Of a stretch of 64,000 nucleotides of DNA, positions 24,247 through 36,721 are shown in pieces. The notes under the pieces were generated by a model. It searched no databases. It was not told the origin of the DNA and saw only the letters and a list, made by a program, of their open reading frames with translations. Origin of the DNA: Mixophyes australis (Eukaryota > Chordata > Amphibia > Anura > Limnodynastidae); contig JAVHZZ010000005.1 of NCBI GenBank assembly GCA_036250195.1, forward strand, positions 69,065,505 through 69,129,504, read 5' to 3'. Position numbers and translations under genes: made by a program. The first letter of the stretch is position 1, and each line of letters opens with the position of its first letter.

Positions 24247-25069
24247 CTAAATGCCCAACATTCTCCTTGTTGCTGTAGTTTTTCCTAACACAGATATAAT
24301 TCCACAATGATTTTCAAGTTACATATCCACTCTGTCCAATAGTATATACCTCCAAAAACATATGGGGAACAAATTATACTCATATTGGATCAGTTATGGA
24401 CTATGGACTTTACATTAAATGATCAAAGAATTTATTGGGACATTGCCAGGCTCACAGTTCAATCTTTCACTACACTGTCTATTCATATAAAAGTGTTGAG
24501 TTGCTCTTTTCCTTTACTTTCTTTTCCATTGGAGCTCGGACACTCCATGATCAACAGCCCCTTACGTCAAGAACACACTAACTAACTCATAAGAAGTGCT
24601 AGAGTGCATCTATTTTTATCTATTGTTTCACAGCAGGTATGGTGTTCTTTGGGTGATGAGCTGTGTTTTCTTTGCACCAAACATATCTTTTACAATTGAG
24701 GCAAAAAAGTCCAACCTTGGTCTCATCAGACCGTAACACATTTTCCACACATGCTTTGGGGTAATTGAATGTTTTCTTTTGTGCAAAATGTAGACAGGCT
24801 TGAATGTTCCTTTTTTTGGGAGAAATGGATTCCTCCTTGCCTCCCTACCCCATAGGACATTTGGGAGGTATAACTTTTTTTTCTTCCATGTTGAATTGTA
24901 CAGTTGACATCTTGCTTAATTTAACTCACATTAACATCAAAACCAGCATGGAAAAACAACTAATAATATTGTCATTTTATCTATGCTGCCTTTTATTTTG
25001 TCAAGATGCAGGAAACAGAGAGCTATAGATTGCAGGCAGGTCCGTCTTTCCTCTTTGGCTGTTTGTTAA

Positions 25070-25170
25070 TGCCCAGTATTGTTTTATATCTGTGCTTGTT
25101 CCGAATTGTAAAGCACTGAGGAGTATGTTGGTGCTATATAAATACATTTTAATAAATAAATTAATAAGAA
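25070..25170 (+). mobile_element. LINE/SINE 3' tail fragment
   Basis: ttccgaattgtaaagcactgaggagtatgttggtgctatataaatacattttaataaataaat matches the shared L2-type tail ending. Only the last 100 bp remain. Confidence 0.55.
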
Positions 25171-25728
25171 TCTGACCTGGATTTTGTGCTGTAGGCACTC
25201 ACCGTCCTCAAGTGATTGACAACTTTCACAAATAAAAGGCAATGCAAGAATGTCAGCTAAACTAAAATAGAATCAGCAAGGGAGATTCATTTGTCTCCGT
25301 ATAAAATACGATACCATATATCATAGTGAGACAACCTTGCTGGGTTTCCACATGTGGATTTTACTGTATGTGCAGTTATTCCATTTACACAGTATTATAG
25401 ATTGTATAGAAGTCACTATAGAAGTCAAATTAAACATATGAACACTTTTATGTTATATACTTTATACCTGCATGCACAGCCAAATATCTTTAGAACGACA
25501 AGCAAATTCTATAGTACAAACTGCCGCACGTTAATTCTCTGCCTCAGGCTTCAAAATAATGACATTGTCAGCAAATCATGGAGTACACTCATGCTTGTTA
25601 AATGATATGCTCAGTTGCCCATAGTTGGAGATGACAGCTCATTGAAAGATGACAATATTTGCAATTACCGTCATTCAGTGTCTTTTTATTTTGGTTGCTT
25701 ATAGTAGAGAATGTTGGGCTGTGTTAAA

Positions 25729-25730
<2 letters not shown>

Positions 25731-25767
<37 letters not shown>

Positions 25768-25768
25768 T
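25731..25768. repeat. (AAT)n microsatellite
   Basis: About 12 uninterrupted TAA/AAT units, followed by taataattaataattaaagg. No clear adjoining retroelement tail. Confidence 0.95.
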
Positions 25769-26670
25769 AATAATTAAAGGATAGATTACACTTCTATCAC
25801 TGAGTTCCATATTTAATAATGTTATTTGCGTTATTAAATAATGGTTCAGAAATTTGGAACAAAGAGGACTCATGTCCAAATATAGAATTGGAGATCTGCC
25901 AACTCACTAGGTTTCACCGTGTGACACATGGTTTGGGGATGATGCCATATGGTAACACAGTGACTAGAACTCATCACACAGTCAGCTGGGGACACCACAG
26001 TAGAATTTTTGTATCAGCTAGTTTCATTGTATCTGAGCTTTTGCATTCACATCTGGGAATAACAAAACATATGTTTTCATTTTGAAAAATGTTACCTGTT
26101 CAAGCACACTGGTGTAAATGTATGCCATGGTGTACTGTGCTTCCATTTACATCCCAAAAACAGACTATGTACCAGATAAGAACCATTATCTGGCTGACAG
26201 ATCACCACTAAACAGTATTCTATATAGAACATTGCATAGGCGATGCATCATATTTCTTTGGTTTTCTATGGAAATCTTGGTGACATATTAGTTAGTTTTC
26301 TATAGAGGAGGGAGAGTCCCTGGGAATATAAAATTTATTAACCCTCATTACTAGCCCAAATATGTGATAAAGTACACATTTTTGGCATCTTTATAAACAA
26401 TATAATACGTTAAGGTATATTTTTGTGATGCTCTATTGATCCGAAACTATGACTATTCGTCTTTTTTCCCATAAAATATCCAAATGAAGAGGGGTATTTA
26501 TTCCAATATGCTGCCAAAAGAACGTTAAATTTGTCAAAAAAATAACCTAGAGGTTGACTACAAAATTACAAAATGATTCCCAGGAAACCAATGCATGGGG
26601 AAATGTAAAAATTGGTCTGGTCATATAGAAATATACACATCTGGTCATTAAGGGCTTAATGTTTTAGAGG
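25769..26670. other. KCNH8 intron, unclassified repeat-like 3' half
   Basis: 26290-26645 contains phrases such as tctggtcattaagggcttaat that look like the end of an old DNA transposon, but termini and class are not resolvable by eye. No exon is supported. Confidence 0.35.
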
Positions 26671-26975
26671 TCATCATCATCATCATCATCTCTAGCTATT
26701 TATATAGCACCACTAATTCACATCAGTCCCTGCCCCATTGGAGCTTACAGTCTAAATTCCCTAACATACATACACACAGACTAAGGTCAATTTGATAGCA
26801 GCAAATTAACCTACCAGTATGTTTTTGGAGTGTGGGAGGAAACAGAAGCACCTGGTGGAAACCCACGCAAACACAAGGAGAACATACAAACTCCACACAG
26901 ATAAGGCCATGTTTGGGAATCAAACCTATGACCCCAGTGCTGTGAGGCAGAAGTGCTAACCACCATTTCACTGCA
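26671..26975 (-). mobile_element. tRNA-derived SINE, reverse orientation, copy 2
   Basis: Same family as 47616-47972. In + coordinates it runs from a (TCA)n tail through ttatatagcaccactaattc, agtccctgccccattggagc, ctaccagtatgtttttggag, aaacccacgcaaacacaagg and ggaatcaaacctatgacccc to caccatttcactgc. About 25 bp of the tail (ccgcagcgctgtacagag) is deleted. The B-box equivalent ggaatcaaacc is mutated. Confidence 0.85.
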
Positions 26976-27766
26976 ATAGACTTTACTCCATGTGTTGGAA
27001 TAAGAACCATAGACTTCTCAAAATGTACTGAACATGTAAAAGTTATCATACCATGGTAGAACCATTGTATTCGCATCATGCAATGTGCTTCAATAATATT
27101 ATAGATTGGATATCTGCACAGAAAAAGGTTTAATCAACATTTAAAGTGATCTTAAATATCTTTTACTTCTAGTACGCTCCTGAAAGTCCTACATATGTAT
27201 TGTTGAATGGTGCTAGCACCCTTCTTATATAAAGAATGATAAACAGGAGCCCTACTAGCCGATTAATAGCATAATGTGTATCTTTCATTTGCAGATGAAT
27301 CTCTATTTATTGACCAACATATTACATGTCTTCCTATTTTGTGGCTATATAATAATTTTTAAAACATAACGTGTGGTACTTCAAAGACTAAAAATTACAC
27401 ATATTTATAGGACAGGATGAGATAATTTATCTGGATGGCTGATGTTCGATAACAATGTAATGTACAAAGACACAGTCATCAAGTGTCTCTGGACAGCCAC
27501 TGTGAAGAGCACTGCAAAACAATTTAATTAGAAGGAGAATGACAGGGGTATTTTTAAATGTAATTTATGATGTTGCAAATTACAGGATGCCTCGTATTTG
27601 GAAATGTCTGTTCCTAGATCCCATATCTGTATACCTGTCAAATTGTTTATTTACAGTATTCCATAGACTTGTGACATTACATTAAAATCTTGTATTATTA
27701 ACAGTATTCTTTATATTGTCCACTACATACCTGAGATAATCAATAATAATATTTTACATTTAACAG
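26976..27766. other. KCNH8 intron, nothing recognised
   Basis: AT-rich intron running to the taacag acceptor of the VDGIED exon. Confidence 0.5.
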
Positions 27767-27873
27767 AGTTGTTGATGGGATTGAAGATAATAGCGGTAAT
27801 GAAGAAGGTCAAGCATTTGACTTTGAGGCTTATCAGATGAGACAACAAGCGCGATTATGTCAAACCGTTGGAG
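27767..27873 (+). CDS. KCNH8: KCNH8 coding exon (VDGIED segment)
   Basis: This 107-nt internal exon lies between a taacag acceptor and a G|gtactg donor. Its first base completes the AG- codon of the previous exon to give Arg. It then reads VVDGIEDNSGNEEGQAFDFEAYQMRQQ..., and the last base is the first of the next codon (phase 1). Choosing the alternative AG two bases downstream would create an in-frame TGA almost at once, which fixes the acceptor. The VDGIED...(E)Q(A/T)FDF pattern is characteristic of the KCNH8 tail as I recall it. The segment is acidic and without membrane character. It is flanked by introns of about 6.0 and 4.7 kb. Confidence 0.87.
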
Positions 27874-30800
27874 GTACTGTTTGTTTAACAATTTCTCTTT
27901 TGGTAATACAGTTGGCTTAATCCTTACATAGTGCTACAGTATAATCCGAAATCAAGGTTTATCTTGGTTCACATAATGTAAAAGATGACTAATTATGCTG
28001 ACAATACAGAAGAAGATTTAGCTGTTCCACCGGTTCACGGAACAGTCTAATCTGTGACCACCTTGGCCACACACATGGTGGACCATATTGTACTGATCTG
28101 GGGGCTCTGTGATAAGGCAAAGCAAGCAGCCAAATGGTGAATAAGCTGTGCAGCTATCTGTAAACATGGAGATCATGATCATTGGTCAATCAGACTTACC
28201 AATCGGACAGAACAGAATGATAAAAAAAATACCCCAGGTTCAAAATACAATGTGTGGCCAGCATTAAAAACAACATATTAAGTATAAGTGCATGTTATAA
28301 ACACAGCTCAAAGTACAGATCCTTTTATTTCATAAATTGCATCACCGTGATCCCACCTTTACTGTGCAATTCTGTAATTCATGTCATCGGGCACTTGAAG
28401 GGAGAGGGGAGGAAAGATCCTGGCCACATCTGAAAAGAGGTAACATAAAAGATCTATGTGCTCGATAAAAGTACTGTGATATATTTGGTGTGGTGTGAAA
28501 ATAAAATCGTTTTTAAATAATAAAATATTAGGATATTAAAATACGTTTCTTTATAATTCACTAAAACAATGCAAATTTCAAGTTGCTATTTATATGACAG
28601 CTGTGTAAATTTTGTATATGAATGTTAAAACAGTCATTTCACTAAAGAATTATTAATGTTCCATACAAAATGAAATATCCCCATTGACATAAATTCTAAT
28701 AGTGTATTTTGTAGGTAACATGACAGCTCATTGACCCAAATTTATAAAATAGCATAATTTTTCCCCACATGGGAAATTTCAGTTGATAAAATATTATATA
28801 TCTGATATACTTGAGAGGCAATTACACAATTAGATAAATAGGTCAGCAAATGCAAATTATATTCCATATATATGACAAACTGAAAAACAGCTACCTCTGT
28901 CTATACACAACATATATTTTTATTGATAATATTTGTAAATGAGTATGCGGGCCAAGCTTATTAATTAATCAAGGAAATGAAAGGATTTTTTGTCACTTAA
29001 ATAAATAATTATCCTTCTCCCAAATTGTGTTTAGATTCCCTCTTCAAAAGTGTTGTTATTTATTTTCACTTATGTGTCTGGATATTCCACTGGACCTGCA
29101 CTATGTAGCAGCTGTCTCTACAAATGTGTTTTATTGGGTCTGTATATCAACGTTTGAATGCAGCTGTCCTTGCTCTCTAATGAAATGTAGTGTGCTATAT
29201 TTCATATATAACATGACACAACAAATGCATGATACATGTATGAGGACATTGATATAAAGATTCATCTAAACATTTCCTAATATGCAGCTGAGTGGTTTGC
29301 TGTATGAGTCATCGGGTTGGGTACTAAATTGCGGCAAATATGAACACAAAATTCCACGCATTTTCCAGCAGAATTTTGCCAAAAGTGCCCTGTGCAGAAT
29401 CCCCCCCTCTCATTTATGTTCTTTCAGGAATTCAAACCACACCACAGGGCAGAATAAATTGACACATTCAGCATCCAAGCTGTATTTCTAGACTATTAAT
29501 TTACAACAAATGCCTAATGTGAAAGCTTATTAAAGGCTCCTGACTCCTTTTAAAGAAAAGCTGTACACTGTAATGCCTGTAGGCATCTGAGCCACTGTAA
29601 ATTATTACATAACTAAAATTCACGGGGTTTCTTAAATTGGCTGTAACAATATAGATCTGGTAATGGGAGAAGGCAAGTCAATCAGTGTTGTTCCTCTAGT
29701 ACTAAGGCCGCAGTGTGTTGGGAAAAACATTTTACAGTTATGTTGCGCTAAAGGGAGCTTCTCAATAAAACATATATTGCAGCAATGTAATGCTATGTCA
29801 AATCCCTCTCAACAACATATTCATTAACTCAACTGCTGGCAAGTAACTTCTTTACTGCTGTGTGACCTTCCTGCTGTGTCTTTCTTATTTGTTGATATCT
29901 TCTAGTAATTGGATAGCTGCAGTAAGGTTGTCTGCTTCTCTCACTGATCTGAAAGGGATTGGAGCATTTATTTATTTAATCATTTATATACCGTTTGCAT
30001 GAGAAAATATACAAATACTACTTTGTATTTGTTTATTTAAATGTAAATAATATTACATTAATAATGTTCATTTTCCCATCTCCACCAACATATGTGCATT
30101 TATTTTTTATATAAGTTTATGATGGTATATGAAAATTGTACTAATAGCTCTGTAAGGAAATTTAGACATTAGTAATCATGTTTACCCAGAGAACAACATA
30201 ATTAAACAACAACGAAATAATAATATTTGATGCTAACTTCAAAAGCAAGAAAATAGCAACCATTTTTACATTTGGAAACAAACACAGTAATAATACTCGG
30301 TAATGCAGACTGACAGAGAAGTAAGAGGACCCTGCTTGCAGCTTAAAATATATTGTTATCCCCATGTATGGGGTGTCCATCCCCAAAAATCTCCCCCTTT
30401 ACCAGAAGCTTGGAGCTATATTGGACTGCAACACACACGGTAGGAGGACTCAAATGCTCAAACGCTCTTCAATAGAGCTGAATGGAGCACTTTGCTACAG
30501 AGGGACATGTCAGAAAAAAGATGTGGTTTCTAATAGTGCTTAACTCCTTTAATGATATGTAATTTGCGCTTATAGCATAGTAAAAGTAAACTATATACCA
30601 TTTAAATTTAAACAACACCAATCGGGCAAATCCATATATATAACCAGAACAGTTATAGCAAGTAAAATCCTCAGTGCTCTACCTCTACTCCTTCTTATAA
30701 GTCCCCAACCAGCCAAGGTTGAGGGTGGCCTCCCATACGTATTTTATATGGTCCGGGTGCAACCTATACTGAAAGGATCATGGAGCAGCTCTAATAATTC

Positions 30801-31149
30801 CAATACTAATTCCAATAATAATTCCAATACTACCCAACGAGATTGCAATATCCAAATAAGCTTTTACATAAATTTGCCCATTGTAGGGTTCTGCACATGT
30901 ATGACCACAAAATTAACATCATCAGTTATTTCCTTTGACTGATGCCAGGGAGACATGGAGTAGGTCTTCCTTACTTTAGTTTACTTTTCTACACTAACAG
31001 ATTCATTGTAAACTGTATTTAATAGTAACTACCATTTTGAACACATTAAAATCATCATACAAATGAGGCCCATTGAAGACTTATGTGCCTCCCTAAGGTT
31101 TTACATTTTTTAAACAAAGTTAAAACTAAAAGATTGGTGACAACATTGT
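27874..31149. other. KCNH8 intron, mostly unique AT-rich sequence
   Basis: No repeat or exon recognised over 3.3 kb, apart from a short ttccaata(a/c)t array near 30793-30835. The small open frames are short, alternate-start frames without splice logic. Confidence 0.45.
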
Positions 31150-31405
31150 TAACATTGCCTTGAGTTCAATCCCTACCTGGGTGCTATTGATATAGAGTCT
31201 GCATGTTCTCCCAGAGTTCACATGGGTTTCCCCCTGGAGCACGGTTACCTTCCACTGTGCAAAAACATATTGGTAAATTAACTGGCTTCTGCCTAAATTT
31301 TTCTATAATAGTAAAACTATATTATAAGCTCTATTGGGGTAGGAAGTGATGTGACCAAAAACAATAATATGAATGTACAGCAACGTGAAATATATTGGTA
31401 CCACT
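31150..31405 (+). mobile_element. tRNA-derived SINE, sense orientation, diverged copy
   Basis: Old + strand copy: ttgagttcaatccctacctgg (B-box region), tctgcatgttctcccagagtt, catgggtttccccctggagc, aaaaacatattggtaaattaactgg, then ataagctctattggggtagg. The A-box end is missing and the tail is decayed (tgaaatatattggtaccac). Confidence 0.72.
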
Positions 31406-31412
31406 GTTCAAA

Positions 31413-31545
31413 GTTGGGGTGTATACAATGTTATGTCATACCGCCACTTCGCCTACTGCCTTTATTGTAATACTATCAAATTTCATTCACTTACATTCCC
31501 ATTACATTTTGTATACCGCCACTTCTAAATGTCTACTTCAACCAC
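31413..31545 (+). repeat. dispersed repeat, copy 2 (gtgtatac..cgccacttctaaat)
   Basis: Same unclassified family as 15873-16010, about 85% alike by eye, directly following a SINE remnant. In both copies the left boundary is near a ttg(a)agt(t)ggggtgtatac phrase. Confidence 0.65.
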
Positions 31546-32525
31546 TGGTTGGTACTATAAATAAAGAATAATTATGAAGTAAATATTTTGCATTCTTTTT
31601 GCACCTGAAACATAATTTAATGAATTTAGCTACAACATATCACAATTATTTGGAGTGTTAGTTGATTACAATTTGGGCTTTTTGCACGACCATTGAAGAT
31701 GTTAAAGTAGAACCAAACCTTACTAGTAGTTCTGTCTTATCTAAGCTTGCAAAGCTGAAATGTAAAAACATGCCTTTGTTTGTAAGCAGTGCTGATTTAA
31801 GCTGCAGTATTCTCCATTTAATTGCAGTGGTACTCAAGTTGCGACCTAGCATGTTTACATACAATAAATGATCTATGTCTACATATCTTTTATTGTCATG
31901 TCTAAGGGCCGATGCTCAGATCCCCGGCAATACTGGCTGACAGCATTAAGAGTACTGGGTGATGTCCTACCCATTTTCAATTGATAAAAGGGTTATCTCC
32001 CATTGATAAATAGGTCCCTAAGTCAATCAACTTTTCTGAAAACTGCAGAGAAACTTGGCCATGTGCAATTTAGCAATGCTGGTAAATGTATATTATATTT
32101 GTTACTTGGTGTAGGCAGCAAAAGCCATGTGAAGGATTAATATCATTGTTTTAAAACGTTTTTGGGTGAGTATTATTAACAAAAAAAATGAAATATTGCT
32201 TTTTTGGGGGCTACATTATGATACCCAAAAACTGAAACAATATTTAAACATTCTCAGCAGAGTATTTTACTACATTAGTTAAGCGATGGTGCTGAAACAA
32301 ATTACTTCCTAGTACTGTATTCCCTTGTTTACTCTACTTTCATGTTTCCCACTCACATACTTAATCCATAGCACTTTGTGCATTGACTACCATGTGACTA
32401 AACATTGACAAATGTGCATGTCAATGATTGTTTTAGGTAAATCTAGATAACTATACTGTTCTTGGATGCATTTATTTCTTGGATTACTAACCAGCTTTTT
32501 AAAAAAATCTGTTTACACTTTGCAG
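31546..32525. other. KCNH8 intron up to the AEETKQQI exon
   Basis: Nothing recognised. Opposed open frames at about 31660-31870 are complementary shadows of one another. Confidence 0.45.
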
Positions 32526-32605
32526 ACTATTCCGAATTTAACCCAGCAATGCTTTTTATAACAGCAGAAGAAACCAAACAACAGATTACTCGACTTAACC
32601 ACGAG
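32526..32605 (+). CDS. KCNH8: KCNH8 coding exon (AEETKQQI coiled-coil start)
   Basis: This short 80-nt exon has acceptor ttgcag and donor gag|gtatat. The split codon G+AC gives Asp, followed by YSEFNPAMLFITAEETKQQI and TRLNHE, ending in phase 0. AEETKQQI-(N/T)-(K/R)LN-(S/H)E is the best conserved short motif of the KCNH8 C-terminus and begins an amphipathic helix. The helix continues directly in the next exon as VGTLTQEVSQMGKDMKIVMN, so the intron splits a predicted coiled coil exactly between codons. The spacing of I, L, V and L residues at heptad positions suggests self-association in the tetramer; that role is inferred, not shown. Confidence 0.92.
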
Positions 32606-33211
32606 GTATATTGTCTCCTAATTCTTATTTCATCCACAAAGCATTTATTATGACTGTTTTAAAAATATTTAGCCAAATATTACAAATAGTGATATGAAAC
32701 ATGTCACGTAAACAATGGTGTGTTCTAATGAGATCACCTAAGAACGGACCATTTCCTAGTTCAATAGTCCATCAGAGTAGCCTTTATCTCCTTCCTGCCT
32801 TTATAGTAAAACTTACATGTTATTTATTGTCTTCTATATAATATCTATACCCTGGACGTTCTGCTGACCTCAACTTAATACAAGTTCAATACTTGCAAAA
32901 TAAAAGCAACAGTTACATTCAGTATGTGAGAAAGTTTCTGACCATATTTTAAAGTGGTGTCTCAACTTTCTAATTAAAATATATACACATTATTTATTTC
33001 ACTGTGGACTCGGAGGGGAATCTGTCACAGTAAATTATTCACACGAGATAACAATACTGAAATAGCAACCCAGGCATTAATATAGAACTGAAGGATTTTT
33101 TTTAAGATGGATACACACTTTACAATCCAATCATTCAATATATATTTTTGAATTGTCAAATAGCCAACATGGGTGTGGATGGTAAAACTTGATAATTTGG
33201 TCGGATTAGAT
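32606..33211. other. KCNH8 intron, nothing recognised
   Basis: AT-rich intronic sequence following a gtatat donor. Confidence 0.5.
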
Positions 33212-33377
33212 CAGTGGTTCCCAAACTTTTGCAGTTCGCGGCATCCTTAGAGTCTCCAAATTTTTTCAAGGCACCCCTCCAAAATAATTATTGAGCAGTC
33301 CTGTTTTAGAAGTAGTTGGGTCAAAAAAATGTAATAAGTATTTAGGTCAGGACAGAAATACTTTAGTTGCAAAAATG

Positions 33378-34425
33378 CCCCCTCTGCATCCAGACACTCT
33401 GCCCTCAGGCACTCTGCCCCCTCTGCATCCAGACACACTGCCCCCTCTGCATCCAGACACACTGCCCTCTCTCACTCTGCCCTCTGTCACGCTGGCCCCC
33501 CTCCTCTGCTCTCTGTCACGCTGTCCCCCCTCCTCTGCCCTCTCTCACGATGTCCCCCCCTCTGCCCTCTGTCACGCTGTCCCCCTCCTCTGCCCTGTGT
33601 CCCCCTCCACTGCCCCTCTCATGCTGTGTCCCCCTCCACTGCCCCTCTCACGCTGTGTCCCCCTCCACTGCCCCTCTCACGCTGTGTCCTCCTCCTCTGC
33701 CCCTCTCACGATGTCCCCCTCCAATGCCCCTGTCAAGCTGTGTCCCCCTCCACTGCCCCTGTCACGATGTACCCCCTCCACTGCCCCTGTCACAATGTCC
33801 CCCCTCCACTGCCCCTGTCACGATGTCCCCACTCCACTGCCCCTCTCACGATGTCCCCCCTCCACTGCACCTCTCACGATGTCCCCCTCTTCTGCCACGC
33901 TGTCCCCCTCCTCTGCCGCTCTGTCTGCCCGCTGTCACACTCCACTGCCCCTCTGTCTGCCCACTGTCACACTCCTCTGTCTGCCCGCTGTCACACTCCT
34001 CTGTCTGCCCCTCTTTCTGCTCGCTGTCACACTCCTCTTTCTGCCCACTGTCACACTCCTCTGTCTGCCCCTCTGTCTGCCCGCTGTCACACTCCTCTGT
34101 CTGCCCCTCTGTCTGCCCACTGTCACACTCCTGTGTCTGCCCCTCTGTCTGCCCGCTGTCTGCCCGCTGTCACACTCCTCTATCTGCCCCTCTGTCTGCC
34201 CGCTGTCTGCCCGCTGTCACACTCCTCTGTCTGCCCGCTGTCACACTCCTCTGTCTGCCCCTCTGTCTGCCCGTTGTCACACTCCTCTGTCTGTCCCTCT
34301 GTCTGCCCGCTGTCACACTCTTCTGTCTGCCCCTCTGTCTGCCCGCTGTCACACTCCTCTGTCTGCCCCTCTGTCTGCCCGCTGTCTGCCCGCTGTCACG
34401 CTCCCTCTCACTCCTCTGCCGTGAG
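33378..34425. repeat. C/T-rich minisatellite, several related units
   Basis: Successive arrays, 5' to 3': ccctctgcatccagacac(a)ctg (about 22 bp, several copies); ccctctcacgctgtgtccccc plus tccactg (about 27 bp, many copies); then ctctgtctgcccgctgtcacactc (about 24 bp, many copies) with ctgtctgcccgctgtctgcccg doublings. The unit phase and lack of stops create long open frames in all three forward frames (up to 389 codons). These are composition artefacts and no frame is favoured. Confidence 0.93.
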
Positions 34426-34429
34426 CCAG

Positions 34430-34630
34430 CCATAGGAAAAAACAAAGAGCACATAAACTTACCATCCGCGCGGCGCCGGGACCCAGCAGACTCCTCTCTC
34501 CCGCAGCAGCTTGTTACTGACGTCGATATTCAGTGACAGCTTCGGGAAAGAGGAGTCTGCTGGGTCCCGGCGGCTCGCGGATTGGTACGTTTATGTGCTC
34601 TTTGTTTTTTCCTATGGCTGGCTCGCGGCA
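34430..34630. repeat. inverted repeat (hairpin) near the hAT-like right end
   Basis: The left arm gagccagccataggaaaaaa..gagcacataaac..gggacccagcagactcctct pairs with the right arm agaggagtctgctgggtccc..gtttatgtgctctttg..cctatggctggctc. Arms are about 80 bp with a roughly 45-bp loop. Confidence 0.85.
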
Positions 34631-34683
34631 CCCCAGTGACAGCACCGCGGCACCCCTGGGAACCGCCGTATAAATGATTAGAT

Positions 34684-36026
34684 GAAACATTTGAAGTTTA
34701 TTGAAGTGGTGTATATTGTAATCATACAATCAAAGTGACATTAGTGTGGCCCTCTCCAGTGAGTATATCTATTAATTTTGTCTGTGTAAATAGATGCAGT
34801 AGATCTAACATTGAACATAAACCATAGTCCCATCTCCCCCATTGTTCTTATTATAACAGGACTGTTTAATATGGACCACATTGTCAGCTAAAACCAGGGT
34901 CAACTATATAGAAGGAAGCCAGCAAAGGTTGTACATCAGTCAATAAGGCAGAGGCTCATTCCCCTTTCAACACAAAAGGGAGGAGATGATGATAGGATAC
35001 CATTGGTGGCTAGTAATAAAGTAGAGAATAACATTTATTTTTTGTATGTTTGTATTGTTTATAATATTTGTTACACATGAATGGTGCATTAGATATATTA
35101 GTTGAAATACTGTACATCTAATTCATTACATAAAGTGCACAAAACGTGAATCTTAAAAGTTTAATTCATTAGAACTAATCCAAAACAACTGCCATGCATT
35201 GCTCACTTTACTGAAAGATAATTGTGACTTGAGAATAAAAAACACACAGGGGATTTCATCAAATGCATATGCAGCATAAAAGTTTAACTGCAAAATAAGT
35301 ACATCTCACTTATAAAGTACAGAGGATTATTTTCTGGCTATGTAAAAAATATGTAATAATTCAATAGACAGCAACACATTATCTATTATGGTATTTGGAC
35401 TACATATTTTAATTAGATGTTTGAACTGCGGTGACATACAGTAGTTTGATTTTTCTTAAATTGTTTGGAAATTCCATTTCTAATGATATAATATTGTTAA
35501 GGCAGCTCATACATCCCTATTTTGCTAGGATAATGCCTATTTTAGCATTTAATATCATGTGGTCTCTATAATTTATGTTCCTGATACATCTATTTATCAG
35601 AATTCATGTGAATAGATTACATTACTGTTTTACTGCATTTAGCACATGAAATAAGGCAGGATGTGCCTTTATTGACTTAATAAACATCATGTGACATAAG
35701 TTTATTTTTTTTAAAATTAAGTGTCGATATAATGAATACCCCAGACAATAGAACCAGTGGACAATTTAATACAGTGGTATTGTATTTTACATATACTCCT
35801 TTAAATAATAAACTTTATTGCTTACAGTAGGAACTGGCATTAAGAAATGTATGTAACATATGTATATGGGCATAGCTCGGAGCTTAATGGGAGAATACAT
35901 GTGGTAAGTGTGCTTCCATTTTCCAACCTGCAACCATGGCTATCTTAAAGGCTAGCAAATTATATCAAATGTCGCCTATATGGACATGGCTTATCCTTTT
36001 CAATGGCCTTTCCAGCTAGTCACTAA
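34684..36026. other. KCNH8 intron, nothing recognised
   Basis: AT-rich intron between the hAT-like element and the MITE pair. Confidence 0.5.
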
Positions 36027-36241
36027 GGGGCATATTCAATTACGATTCCGGTCCACGGGATTGCACCAGAACGGGCCGCGAACTTAATCCACGGTACCGC
36101 AATAACGTGGATTTTTGTTCGCAGCCCATAGGGTTGCATACGAAAATCCACGTTATTGCGGTACCATATTACCGGCAATAGTGCGCACTTTCCGCGGTAA
36201 CGCACATTACCGCAGACTGGAATCCTAATTGAATATGCCCC
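36027..36241. mobile_element. PIF/Harbinger-like MITE with TAA TSD
   Basis: A 215-bp element with termini GGGGCATATTCAATTACGATTCC and GGAATCCTAATTGAATATGCCCC. TAA flanks both ends (36024-36026 and 36242-36244). Inside are CG-rich arms including ccacg(g/t)ta(c/t)tgc(a)ataacgtggattttcgt and its complement. Non-coding. Confidence 0.88.
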
Positions 36242-36721
36242 TAAATGTTTGCAGAATGTCATGCCCATTATCCCTTCACCTGGAGAGGTGTAAGTTTGAC
36301 TATGTAACAGACCAACTAGCTCCCTTTGACATGACCCTTGGGGCTGAGTGCTTGCTCTTAATGTGGTGAAGACTTGTAGCCAATATGAGTCCAATGTAGA
36401 CTATGACACAACATCTAGTATCTTAAAGCCTACTTAAGAGCATGCTCTAGTTCCTTAATATCCATCTCGAAGGGAGAACAAGGGAAGAAGAAAACACACT
36501 ATTTTATTTGTCTCTTGTATCACCTTTGCTGACATACCCTTCCTAATGTAGCTGCAATGTGGCTGCAATTATTTGCAAAGAAAAGGGACAGATGCAGGAA
36601 GACTTATAATAGTTTCAAATAATAGTTTAAAATATGACAATCTCTGTAACTTTAGGGAGAATAGTGAATGGTAATTATAATGGTTAATTTGTTCAGTTTA
36701 TTTTTATGCAGAAGACTGTAT

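Larger units (their letters stand above)
33212..34675. mobile_element. hAT-like element filled by a minisatellite, 8-bp TSD
   Basis: The left end is CAGTGGTTCCCAAACTTTTG, a well-known hAT-type terminus. The right end region reads gcggcacccctgggaaccgccg, the expected complement with two changes. The 8-bp sequence gattagat lies immediately before the left end (33204-33211) and again at 34676-34683, 7 bp past the expected right terminus. That is the 8-bp duplication expected of hAT plus a small end irregularity. No transposase is present; the interior is a minisatellite (33378-34425) and a hairpin (34430-34630). Confidence 0.82.

Noticed and set aside
33291..34536. Three overlapping forward open frames of 269-389 codons
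   Set aside because: They arise from stop-free C/T-rich tandem units; all three frames are open at once, and none begins with a plausible start context or shows a domain.
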